Positions 1 through 6,259 are shown, numbered from the stretch's first letter. The stretch: 7,318 nucleotides of DNA from Acidimicrobiales bacterium (GCA_030044045.1 JASHWO010000241.1:1-7318), one strand, 5' to 3'. Notes: generated by a model from the sequence alone, not told the origin. Program-made: numbers and translations.

Positions 1-108
1 TCCCCGCCCGGCACCGGGCCGCCGGTCACGCCGTCCACCCCAACGCGTTCCCGCGGAAACGTCCTCGCGCCGGCAGGCGCAGCCCTACCGGCCATCGGAA
101 GCTCGCCG
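1..108 (-). other. Region downstream of tmk, possible start of the next gene
   Basis: No complete gene is visible. On the minus strand a GTG at 38 opens a frame that runs off the window edge (translating as MDGVTGGPVPGG), preceded by GGGG with poor spacing. holB, for the DNA polymerase III delta' subunit, often follows tmk, but these 12 residues are too few to identify it. There is a small 5-bp hairpin at 67-80 (gcgcc/ggcgc) and a near-perfect 16-base palindrome at 46-61 (cgttcccgcggaaacg). Neither has a U-run, so no intrinsic terminator is supported. Confidence 0.2.
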
Positions 109-729
109 TCACGCCGGCCATCCCAGCCGCTCCCGCACGGCGGCGGCCACCTGCCCGGCGACGGCCGGCACCTCGCCGGACCCGTCGACCACGGCCCACC
201 GGTCGGGATCGGACCGGGCCAGGGACAGGAAGCCCTGGCGCACCCGGGCGTGGAACCCGGCGTCGAGCCCCTCCAGCCGGTCCGGCGCCACCCGGCCCAG
301 CCGGGCCCGGGCCACGTCCGGCCCCACGTCGAGCAGCACCGACAGGTCGGCCGCCAGCCCGCCGGCGGCCCAGGCCACCACCTGGCCCAGGGGCTCGACG
401 GGCAGGCCCCGGCCCCAGCCCTGGTAGGCCAGGGTGGACCCGGCGTAACGGTCGGTGACCACCCAGCGCCCGCCGTCCAGGGCCGGGCACACCACCTCCT
501 CCACGTGCTGGGCCCGGTCGGCCGCCATCAGCAGCGCCTCGGCCCGGGGCACCGGTGCCGGGCCGGCGGGATCGAGCACCAGGGCCCGCAGGGCCCGGCC
601 CACCGCGGTGGCCCCCGGCTCGTGGGTCAGCACGGTGCCGGCGCCCAGGGCCCCGGCCAGGAGGCGGGCCTGGGTGGACTTCCCGCAGCCGTCGACCCCC
701 TCCAGGGCGATCAGGCGGCTCGTGCTCAT
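109..729 (-). CDS. tmk: Thymidylate kinase (dTMP kinase)
   Basis: This 206-residue protein phosphorylates dTMP to dTDP with ATP, a cytoplasmic step in dTTP synthesis. The length is normal for the family. The N-terminus carries the P-loop GVDGCGKST (residues 11-19). It is followed by HEPGATAVG (36-44), matching the family's usual REPGGT substrate segment, and by the DRY motif (93-95). Near residues 145-165 is the lid region, with RLGRVAPDRLEG and the arginines that contact ATP in bacterial enzymes. The ATG at 729 is chosen because MSTSRLIALEGVDG places the P-loop at the usual distance. No good Shine-Dalgarno precedes it: only GGGCGGGC lies just upstream, and the nearest GGAGGAG is about 27 bases away, inside a repeat element. 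The gene follows topA, separated by 70 bases that are almost entirely that element plus its flanking duplication, so the two genes probably abutted before the insertion. The identification is secure. Confidence 0.96.
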   Translation of the reverse strand: MSTSRLIALEGVDGCGKSTQARLLAGALGAGTVLTHEPGATAVGRALRALVLDPAGPAPVPRAEALLMAADRAQHVEEVVCPALDGGRWVVTDRYAGSTLAYQGWGRGLPVEPLGQVVAWAAGGLAADLSVLLDVGPDVARARLGRVAPDRLEGLDAGFHARVRQGFLSLARSDPDRWAVVDGSGEVPAVAGQVAAAVRERLGWPA

Positions 730-803
730 TGCCCGCCCGGGCGCCCCAACCCGGGCTCCTCCGCTGCGTGGGGCCCCGGCCCCACGCCGGCCGTCGTGCT
801 CAT
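726..803 (-). other. 25-codon open frame bridging topA and tmk
   Basis: An ATG at 803-801 overlaps the topA stop as ATGA. It opens a 25-codon frame (MSTTAGVGPGPHAAEEPG and onward) ending at TGA 728-726, which overlaps the tmk ATG as ATGA. Its first codons come from the duplicated start of tmk and the rest is copy A. AGGAGG ends one base before the ATG, too close for good initiation. It is probably a by-product of the insertion, though a ribosome finishing topA could in principle translate it and re-initiate at tmk. Expression is unproven. Confidence 0.25.
730..793 (-). repeat. Two-hairpin repeat element, copy A (topA-tmk junction)
   Basis: This roughly 64-base element contains two inverted repeats. 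The first is 735-756, a 7-bp stem gcccggg/cccgggc with loop cgccccaa. The second is 766-787, an 8-bp stem gcgtgggg/ccccacgc with loop ccccgg. The spacer reads GGAGGAG on the minus strand (756-762). About 55 of 64 aligned columns match copy B at 1744-1806, and stem differences between the copies are compensatory. It is flanked by the identical 10-mer tcgtgctcat at 720-729 and 794-803, which looks like a target-site duplication. There is no U-run after either hairpin in the direction of transcription, so it is not a standard intrinsic terminator. As RNA it could still form strong structure between topA and tmk. The orientation given is the strand carrying GGAGGAG. Confidence 0.85.
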
Positions 804-3631
804 CCCTCCTGCTCGGGGGCGGCCTTCTTCGGGGCGGCCTTCTTGGCGGCGGTCCTCTTCACGGTCGCCTTCTTGGCGCCGGCAGCCTTCTTCACCGCCT
901 TCTTGGCCCCGCCGGCCCGGCGGCGGGTCGACGGCCCGGCCGCCCGCCGCTCGGCCAGCAGCTCGGCCGCCCGCTCGACGGTGATCCGCTCCACGTCGTC
1001 GCCCTTGCGCAACGAGGCGTTGGTGGTCCCGTCCGTCACGTACGGCCCGAACCGCCCCTCCCGCAACACCACCGGCAAGCCGGTGTCCGGATCAGGCCCG
1101 AGCTCGCGCAGTGGGGCCGCCGCCGCGCCCCGGCCCCGCCGGGTCTTCGGCTGGGCGAAGACGGCCCGGGCCTCGTCCAGGGTCACCGTCAGGAGCTGGT
1201 CCTCGCTGGTCAGGCTGCGGGTGTCCGTGCCCCGCTTCAGGTAGGGGCCGAACTTCCCGTTGTGGGCCACCACCTCCTCCCCGGTCTCGGGGTCGGTGCC
1301 CACCACCCGGGGGATGCGGAGCAGCTCGAGCGCCTGCTCCAGGGTGAGGGTGGCCGGGGACATGGAGGCGAAGAGCGACGACGTCCGGGGCTTGGCCCCG
1401 CCCTCGACCGCCTCGCCGAGCTGGACGTAGGGGCCGAACCGCCCGGCCCGCACCTGCACCGGCAGCCCGGTGTCGGGGTCGTCGCCCAGCACCCGGTCGT
1501 TGGACGGCGCGGCCAGCAGCTCCTCGGCCCGGTCCAGGGTGAGCTCGTCGGGGGCCAGGTCGTCGGGGATGGAGGCCCGGTCGTCGCCCCGCTGCAGGTA
1601 GGGGCCGTAGCGGCCGACCCGCACCACCAGCTCGCGGCCCTCGGCGTCGGGGCCGAGGGGGATGGAGTTGATCTCCCGGGCGTCGATCTGGCCCAGGTGG
1701 GTGGCCACGGCCGCCTTCAGCCCCACACCGGCTGTGCCGCCCGGCCCGCCAGGGGCCCCAACCCCTGGCTCCTCCGATGTGTGGGGCCCCTGCCCCACAC
1801 CGGCTGTGCCGCCCGCCGGCCCACCCGAGCCGTTGCCGCGCCCGAAGTAGAACCGGGTCAGCCAGGGCAGGGCCTCCTCCCGGCCCCCGGCGATCTCGTC
1901 CAGGTCGTTCTCCATGGCGGCGGTGAAGCCGTAGTCGACCAGGTCGCCGAAGTAGCGCTCGAGCAACCCCACCACGGCGAAGGCGGTGAAGCTGGGCACC
2001 AACGCCGAGCCCTTCTTCCAGACGTAGCCCCGGTCGAGGATGGTGGCGATCACGCTGGCATAGGTCGACGGCCGGCCCACCCCCAGCTCCTCCATGGCCT
2101 TGACCAGCGACGCCTCGGTGTAGCGGGCCGGCGGCTGGGTGCTGTGCGACCCCGGCTCGAAGTCGAGCGGGGTCACCGGGTCGCCCTCGGCCAGCGGAGG
2201 CAGCACCACCTCGCGGTCGGCCAGCTCGGCCTCCGGGTCGTCCTCGCCCTCCACGTAGGCCCGCAGGAACCCGGGGAAGGCGATCACCCGCCCGCTGGCC
2301 GACAGCTCAGCCCGGACCCCGGCCAGCAGCGGCGCGTCCCCTGGCATGTCGCCGGCCAGCCGCACCTGGGCGCTGGTGCCGGTGGCGTCGGCCATCTGGG
2401 AGGCCACCGTGCGCTTCCAGATCAGGTCGTACAGGCGGAGCTCGTCCCCGTGCAGCGAGCGGGCCGCCTCCTCGGGGGTGCGGAAGGCGTCCCCCGCCGG
2501 CCGGATGGCCTCGTGGGCCTCCTGAGCGTTCTTGACCTTGCGCTCGTAGCGGCGGGGCGCCTGGGGCACGTACTCGGGGCCGTAGAGGGACGTGGCCTGC
2601 GAGCGGGCGGCCTGCAGGGCCTCGTCCGACAGGGTGGTCGAGTCGGTCCGCATGTAGGTGATCCAGCCCTGCTCGTAGAGGCGCTGGGCCACCTGCATGG
2701 CCCGCTGGGCGCTGAAGCGCAGCTTCCGCCCGGCCTCTTGCTGGAGGGTGGAGGTCATGAAGGGCGGCGCCGGCGAGCGGCGGAAGGGCTTCTCGGTGAC
2801 CGAGCGCACGGTGAACGGCCGGTCGACCAACCCATCGGCCAGGGCCCGGGCCTCGACCTCGGCCAGCACCCGCACGCTGCCGGCGCTGGCCTGCTCGCCG
2901 GTGGCCGTGAAGTCGCGGCCGGTGGCCAGCGGGGTCCCGTCCAGGGCCACCAACGAGGCGGTGAACCGGCCGGCGGCCTCGGTGGTGGTGGTCTCGACGG
3001 CGAAGGTGCCCTCCACCCCCCACCAGGTGGCGGAGCGGAACCGCATGCGGGCCCGCTCCCGCTCGACCACCATGCGGGTGGCCACGCTCTGCACCCGGCC
3101 GGCCGACAGGCGGGGCATGACCTTCTTCCAGAGAACGGGGGAGACCTCGTAGCCGTAGAGGCGGTCGAGGATGCGACGGGCCTCCTGGGCGTCGACCAGC
3201 CGGCGGTCGAGCTCCCGCCACTCGTCCACCGCCCGGCGGATGGCCGCCGGGGTGATCTCGTGGAACACCATGCGCTTCACCGGCACGGTGGGCGAGAGCA
3301 CCTCGAAGAGATGCCAGGCGATCGACTCGCCCTCGCGGTCCTCGTCCGTGGCCAGGTAGAGCTCGTCGGCGTCCTTCAGGAGCCGCTTCAGGTTGGTGAC
3401 CACCGACCGCTTGTCCGGGGACACCACGTACAGCGGCTTGAAGCCGTTGTCGACGTCTACCCCGAGCCGGGCCCAGCCCTCGCCCTTGTACGCGGCGGGC
3501 ACCTCGTCGGCCCCCCGGGGCAGGTCCCGGACGTGGCCGATGGAGGACTCCACCACGAAGCCCGGCCCCAGCAGGCCGCCGATGGTCCGGGCCTTGGCCG
3601 GGGACTCCACGATCACCAGGGCCTTCCCCAT
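800..3631 (-). CDS. topA: DNA topoisomerase I (type IA, omega protein)
   Basis: This 943-residue enzyme relaxes negative supercoils by transient single-strand cleavage through a 5'-phosphotyrosine. The Toprim domain comes first: VIVESPAKA with Glu9, then the metal-binding DEDREGE with Asp96, Asp98 and Glu100. The topoisomerase IA core follows, with the catalytic Tyr326 in GWITYMRTDST and GRPSTYASVIATILDRGYV later in the core. There are no Cys4 zinc fingers. Instead four C-terminal repeats each contain G(R/K)(F/Y)GPY, with the GPY tyrosines near residues 678, 735, 797 and 864. A 41-residue Lys/Ala-rich tail (903-943) follows, as is typical of actinobacterial enzymes and thought to bind DNA. 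Unusual is a Gly/Pro-rich insert at about 603-637, encoded by a hairpin repeat, between the core and the first C-terminal repeat. The ATG at 3631 gives the canonical MGKALVIVESPAKA start. It lies 6 bases after the hppA stop with no clear Shine-Dalgarno, suggesting translational coupling. Confidence 0.97.
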   Translation of the reverse strand: MGKALVIVESPAKARTIGGLLGPGFVVESSIGHVRDLPRGADEVPAAYKGEGWARLGVDVDNGFKPLYVVSPDKRSVVTNLKRLLKDADELYLATDEDREGESIAWHLFEVLSPTVPVKRMVFHEITPAAIRRAVDEWRELDRRLVDAQEARRILDRLYGYEVSPVLWKKVMPRLSAGRVQSVATRMVVERERARMRFRSATWWGVEGTFAVETTTTEAAGRFTASLVALDGTPLATGRDFTATGEQASAGSVRVLAEVEARALADGLVDRPFTVRSVTEKPFRRSPAPPFMTSTLQQEAGRKLRFSAQRAMQVAQRLYEQGWITYMRTDSTTLSDEALQAARSQATSLYGPEYVPQAPRRYERKVKNAQEAHEAIRPAGDAFRTPEEAARSLHGDELRLYDLIWKRTVASQMADATGTSAQVRLAGDMPGDAPLLAGVRAELSASGRVIAFPGFLRAYVEGEDDPEAELADREVVLPPLAEGDPVTPLDFEPGSHSTQPPARYTEASLVKAMEELGVGRPSTYASVIATILDRGYVWKKGSALVPSFTAFAVVGLLERYFGDLVDYGFTAAMENDLDEIAGGREEALPWLTRFYFGRGNGSGGPAGGTAGVGQGPHTSEEPGVGAPGGPGGTAGVGLKAAVATHLGQIDAREINSIPLGPDAEGRELVVRVGRYGPYLQRGDDRASIPDDLAPDELTLDRAEELLAAPSNDRVLGDDPDTGLPVQVRAGRFGPYVQLGEAVEGGAKPRTSSLFASMSPATLTLEQALELLRIPRVVGTDPETGEEVVAHNGKFGPYLKRGTDTRSLTSEDQLLTVTLDEARAVFAQPKTRRGRGAAAAPLRELGPDPDTGLPVVLREGRFGPYVTDGTTNASLRKGDDVERITVERAAELLAERRAAGPSTRRRAGGAKKAVKKAAGAKKATVKRTAAKKAAPKKAAPEQEG
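1721..1815. repeat. 23-bp perfect direct repeats, 72-bp period, around copy B
   Basis: The 23 bases at 1721-1743 recur identically at 1793-1815, beginning ccccacaccggctgtgcc. The period is 72 bases, exactly 24 codons, so TopA contains GGTAGVG twice (residues 607-613 and 631-637). The first 14 bases of each repeat match the right end of the hairpin element, and the last 9 (tgccgcccg) do not. This fits a full element, a 9-base target duplication and a leftover end of a second element, or alternatively a tandem duplication by slippage. Confidence 0.85.
1744..1806 (-). repeat. Two-hairpin repeat element, copy B, inserted in frame within topA
   Basis: This 63-base element has the same layout as copy A. 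Hairpin one is 1748-1769, an 8-bp stem gccagggg/cccctggc with loop ccccaa. A spacer reading GGAGGAG on the minus strand follows, and hairpin two is 1779-1800, an 8-bp stem gtgtgggg/ccccacac with loop cccctg. Relative to copy A, the g-c pair near the base of hairpin two is replaced by a t-a pair, and hairpin one also shows paired changes. It encodes part of the TopA segment TAGVGQGPHTSEEPGVGAPG, which parallels the translation of copy A in the same relative frame. A perfect 23-bp direct repeat lies at 1721-1743 and 1793-1815, overlapping the element's right end. Confidence 0.85.
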
Positions 3632-3637
3632 AGGCGG

Positions 3638-5971
3638 TCAGTCGGCGACGACCGGCGGGACGGGCGACGCCATGACGGCCGCCGGCACGTCCCCGCCGCC
3701 CATGCCCGGCGCCTTGCGCTTGGAGAAGGCGATGGCCACCAGCAACACCACCAGCGCCCCGGCGGCGATGGCGTAGCGGGCCCCGTTGTCGTGGCGGAGG
3801 GTGATGACGGCCGGCAGCACCAGGAGCGACACCAGGTTCATCACCTTGATCATCGGGTTCAGCGCCGGTCCGGCGGTGTCCTTGAAGGGGTCGCCCACGG
3901 TGTCCCCGATGACCGCCGCCTTGTGCGCCTCCGAGCCCTTGCCCCCCTCGTTGCCGTCCTCGATGAACTTCTTGGCATTGTCCCAGGCCCCGCCGGAGTT
4001 CGAAAGGGTGTTGGCCATGAGCTGGCCGGTCAGGATGGCCCCGGCCAGGAAGGCCCCCAAGGCCAGGTAGTTGATGCCGAAGCCCACGATCACCGGGGCC
4101 AGGATGGCCAGCAGGGCCGGGGTGGCCAGCTCCCGCTGGGCGGCGGCGGTGCAGATGGAGATGACCCGGCCGTACTCCGGCTTCTCCGAGTAGTCCATGA
4201 TCCCCGGGTGCTCCCGGAACTGCCGGCGCACCTCCTGCACCACGGTCCCGGCCGAGCGGCCGACGGCCCGGATGGCCAGGGAGGAGAAGAGGAAGGCGAT
4301 CGAGCCGCCGATGAGCAGCCCGATGAAGATGGTCGGGTTGGAGACGTTGATCTGGGTGAGCCGGTCGTCGAACAGGGTGGCCGTCGGCAGATGGAGCTGG
4401 GACCCGACCGTCTCGATGAACGAGGCGAAGAGGGCCACGGCGGCGATCACCGCCGAGCCGATGGCCACGCCCTTGGTGATGGCCTTGGTGGTGTTGCCCA
4501 CGGCGTCGAGGCTGACCATGATGCGCTCGGCCTCGCCGCTGAACTCGCCGGACATCTCGGCCACGCCGGCGGCGTTGTCGGAGACCGGCCCGAAGCTGTC
4601 CTCCGACACCACCATCCCGGTGGTGGCCAGCAGCCCGATGCCGATCAGGGCCACCAGGTAGAGCGAGAGCTCGATGTTGCCGCCGCCCAGCCCGATGGCC
4701 ACGCCAATGGCGATGGCGATGGCGATGATGGCCCACACCGACGACTCCAGGCCGATGGAGATGCCGGAGAGCACGGTGGTGGCCGGGCCGGTGCGGGCCG
4801 ACTCGGCGATCTCCCGCACCGGGCTGCGCTCGGTGGAGGTGAACTGCTCGGTGATCTGGCTGGCCGCCAGGGCCAGCACCACCCCGGTGAGCACCGCCCA
4901 GAACACCTTGAGGTCGTGCACGTAGTACTGGGCCACGAAGAAGGCCCCGACCACCGTGAGGAGGGCCGACAGCCAGAAGCCCCGGTTGATGGGGGCCATG
5001 GCGTTGCGGTCCTTGTTCCGGGCCCGGACGGCGTACACCCCGATCACCGAGGCGAAGATGCCGATGGCCGGGACGATCAGCGGGAACAGGATGGCCGGGG
5101 TGGGGTCCAGGCGGTGGCCGGGCAGGGTGCGGAAGGCCGAGTAGCCGAGGATCAGCGACGAGATGATGGTGATCTCGTAGGACTCGAACAGGTCGGCCGC
5201 CATGCCGGCGCAGTCGCCCACGTTGTCCCCCACGTTGTCGGCGATGGTCGCCGCGTTCCGCGGGTCGTCCTCGGGGATGCCGGCCTCGACCTTGCCCACC
5301 AGGTCGGCACCGACGTCGGCGGCCTTGGTGAAGATGCCCCCGCCGACCCGCATGAACAGGGCCAGCAACGAGGCCCCGAAGGCGAAGCCGATCAGCACGG
5401 CGGTGGCCGTGTTCTGGAAGATCATGACGATGGCCGTGGCGCCCAGCAGCCCCAGCCCCACGCAGAGCATGCCGGTGACGGCCCCGGTGCGGAAGGCCAC
5501 CTGCAGCGCGCCAGCCATCTTCCCGCCCCGGGCGGCGGCGGCGGCCGTGCGGACGTTGCCCCGGACGGCGATGGACATGCCGATGAACCCGGTCAGCCCG
5601 GAGAAGGTAGCGCCGAACAGGAAGCAGATCACCCGGTAGATGCCGGCGTGGACGAAGTTCAGGGCCACGGTCCCGTTCGGCCGGGTGACCTGGGTGGCGG
5701 TGAAGAAGATCAGTACGGCCAGGGGCACCACGATGACGAGGATCGTCCGGAACTGCCGCTTCAAGAAGGCCTCGGCGCCCTCCTGGATGGCCCGGGCGAT
5801 GTCCCGCATCTTGTCGGTGCCCGTGTCGGCGGCCAGGACGCCCCGCATGAGGACGAGGCCGGTGGTGATGCCGACAACCCCGGCGACCAGGGCCACCACC
5901 AGCCAGGCCCAGTCGGCGGAGCTGAAGTGGAAGGCCTGGTAGCTCCCTTCTGCGACGAGGGAGTTGGTCAT
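3638..5971 (-). CDS. hppA: K+-independent H+-translocating membrane pyrophosphatase
   Basis: This 777-residue integral membrane protein hydrolyses pyrophosphate and pumps protons across the cytoplasmic membrane. The length and the many hydrophobic segments fit the family's usual 16 membrane helices. Substrate and Mg2+ binding motifs are intact: DVGADLVGKVEAG from Asp219, DNVGDNVGD (245-253), SDNAAGVAEMSG, and DTVGDPFKDTAGPALNP from Asp690. The diagnostic segment GNTTKAITKG has Lys496 followed three residues later by Thr499. In this family that Lys/Thr pair marks K+-independent enzymes, while K+-dependent ones have Ala there. The start at 5971 (MTNSLVAEG) is chosen because it precedes the first membrane helix directly and has a purine-rich GAAAGGGA upstream. 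The same frame stays open to an ATG at 6169, but those 66 extra residues are Arg/Pro/Ala-rich, look like non-coding translation and would contain the candidate promoter. The gene is followed closely by topA. Confidence 0.96.
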   Translation of the reverse strand: MTNSLVAEGSYQAFHFSSADWAWLVVALVAGVVGITTGLVLMRGVLAADTGTDKMRDIARAIQEGAEAFLKRQFRTILVIVVPLAVLIFFTATQVTRPNGTVALNFVHAGIYRVICFLFGATFSGLTGFIGMSIAVRGNVRTAAAAARGGKMAGALQVAFRTGAVTGMLCVGLGLLGATAIVMIFQNTATAVLIGFAFGASLLALFMRVGGGIFTKAADVGADLVGKVEAGIPEDDPRNAATIADNVGDNVGDCAGMAADLFESYEITIISSLILGYSAFRTLPGHRLDPTPAILFPLIVPAIGIFASVIGVYAVRARNKDRNAMAPINRGFWLSALLTVVGAFFVAQYYVHDLKVFWAVLTGVVLALAASQITEQFTSTERSPVREIAESARTGPATTVLSGISIGLESSVWAIIAIAIAIGVAIGLGGGNIELSLYLVALIGIGLLATTGMVVSEDSFGPVSDNAAGVAEMSGEFSGEAERIMVSLDAVGNTTKAITKGVAIGSAVIAAVALFASFIETVGSQLHLPTATLFDDRLTQINVSNPTIFIGLLIGGSIAFLFSSLAIRAVGRSAGTVVQEVRRQFREHPGIMDYSEKPEYGRVISICTAAAQRELATPALLAILAPVIVGFGINYLALGAFLAGAILTGQLMANTLSNSGGAWDNAKKFIEDGNEGGKGSEAHKAAVIGDTVGDPFKDTAGPALNPMIKVMNLVSLLVLPAVITLRHDNGARYAIAAGALVVLLVAIAFSKRKAPGMGGGDVPAAVMASPVPPVVAD

Positions 5972-5980
5972 GCCTGCGTG

Positions 5981-5988
5981 TTCCCTTT
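5981..5988 (-). promoter_or_regulatory. Probable ribosome binding site of hppA
   Basis: On the minus strand AAAGGGAA lies with its GGG 11 bases before the ATG at 5971. The spacing is slightly long but it is the best purine-rich site nearby. It supports the 5971 start over the upstream ATG at 6169. Confidence 0.45.
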
Positions 5989-6020
5989 CTCTTCCTGCCC
6001 ACGCCACGGGGGCGGCTGCC

Positions 6021-6038
6021 GCGAGCACCGGCGCTCGC
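6021..6038 (-). other. Hairpin in the hppA leader
   Basis: The sequence gcgagc (6021-6026), a 6-base loop, and gctcgc (6033-6038) form a perfect 6-bp stem about 50 bases upstream of the hppA start. It is not followed by a U-run. It may be a leader structure or simply a product of high GC content; no known riboswitch is recognised. Nearby, tcgtacga (6052-6059) is a perfect 8-base palindrome. Confidence 0.25.
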
Positions 6039-6110
6039 TGCTGCTGGGACGTCGTACGAACCCACGGGTGCGGGCGCGCAGGGTTGCGACGACCGTCCGA
6101 GGCCGAGGGG

Positions 6111-6140
6111 ACGTTAGCGACTGCGCCGCCCGCGAAGCAA
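6111..6140 (-). promoter_or_regulatory. Candidate promoter for hppA
   Basis: On the minus strand TTGCTT (6140-6135) is followed after 18 bases by TAACGT (6116-6111). This matches the actinobacterial housekeeping pattern of a TTG-starting -35 box and a TAnnnT -10 box. Transcription would begin near 6104, leaving a leader of about 130 bases before the hppA ATG at 5971. It lies in the only sizeable gap ahead of hppA-topA-tmk, so it could drive all three genes. The -35 box is weak and the call rests on the motif alone. Confidence 0.4.
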
Positions 6141-6194
6141 GAACCTCCCACGGCCGGCGCTCCAGCCACTCCGGACGCTCACCGGGCGGCCGGA

Positions 6195-6250
6195 GCCCAC
6201 GCAGCGGGGGAGCCTGCCATCGAGGGGGCCACAGTGGGTGCCCAGGCGGG
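6195..6250 (+). repeat. Possible degenerate, inverted copy C of the hairpin element
   Basis: The plus strand at 6196-6214 (cccacgcagcgggggagcc) matches the minus strand of copy A with one mismatch over 19 bases. Further on, 6236-6250 (gggtgcccaggcggg) matches the next part of copy A at 13 of 15 positions. The blocks are in the same order but about 14 bases farther apart. The first hairpin arm is not recognisable and no flanking duplication is seen. It lies just after the permease stop, in the opposite orientation to copies A and B. In such GC-rich DNA the match could be partly chance. Confidence 0.35.
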
Positions 6251-6259
6251 GAAACAGCT

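Larger units (their letters stand above)
720..803. repeat. 10-bp direct repeat flanking copy A (putative target-site duplication)
   Basis: The 10-mer tcgtgctcat is present at 720-729 and 794-803. On the minus strand it reads ATGAGCACGA. The 794-803 copy holds the topA stop codon TGA (802-800), and the 720-729 copy holds the tmk start ATG (729-727). Removing 74 bases (one repeat plus the element) would restore a single ATGA stop/start overlap between the two genes. A perfect 10-mer exactly at both edges of a repeat element is best explained as a duplication made at insertion. Confidence 0.75.

Noticed and set aside
1..108. A confident call of holB after tmk
   Set aside because: Only about 12 codons of a possible frame are visible, and they show no recognisable motif.
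735..787. Copy A as a plain Rho-independent terminator of topA
   Set aside because: Neither hairpin is followed by a U-run, a near-identical structure lies inside the topA coding region where termination would be harmful, and tmk follows at once.
250..984. Plus-strand open frames over tmk and the end of topA
   Set aside because: They are Pro/Gly/Arg-rich and lie antisense to confidently identified genes. No plus-strand frame in the window shows a domain.
1721..1815. A possible CRISPR array
   Set aside because: There are only two repeat units, the 49-base interval is a structured element found elsewhere in the window, and the region is coding sequence of topA.
2307..6065. A 1252-codon open frame on the minus strand overlapping hppA and topA
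   Set aside because: Its translation is Arg/Gly/His/Pro-rich with no recognisable domain, and it spans two clear genes in another frame. Long open shadow frames are expected at this GC content.
5972..6169. An upstream hppA start adding 66 residues
   Set aside because: The extra residues are low-complexity and Arg/Pro/Ala-rich with no membrane helix, and they cover the candidate promoter. The ATG at 5971 gives the family's usual N-terminus and has a purine-rich site upstream.
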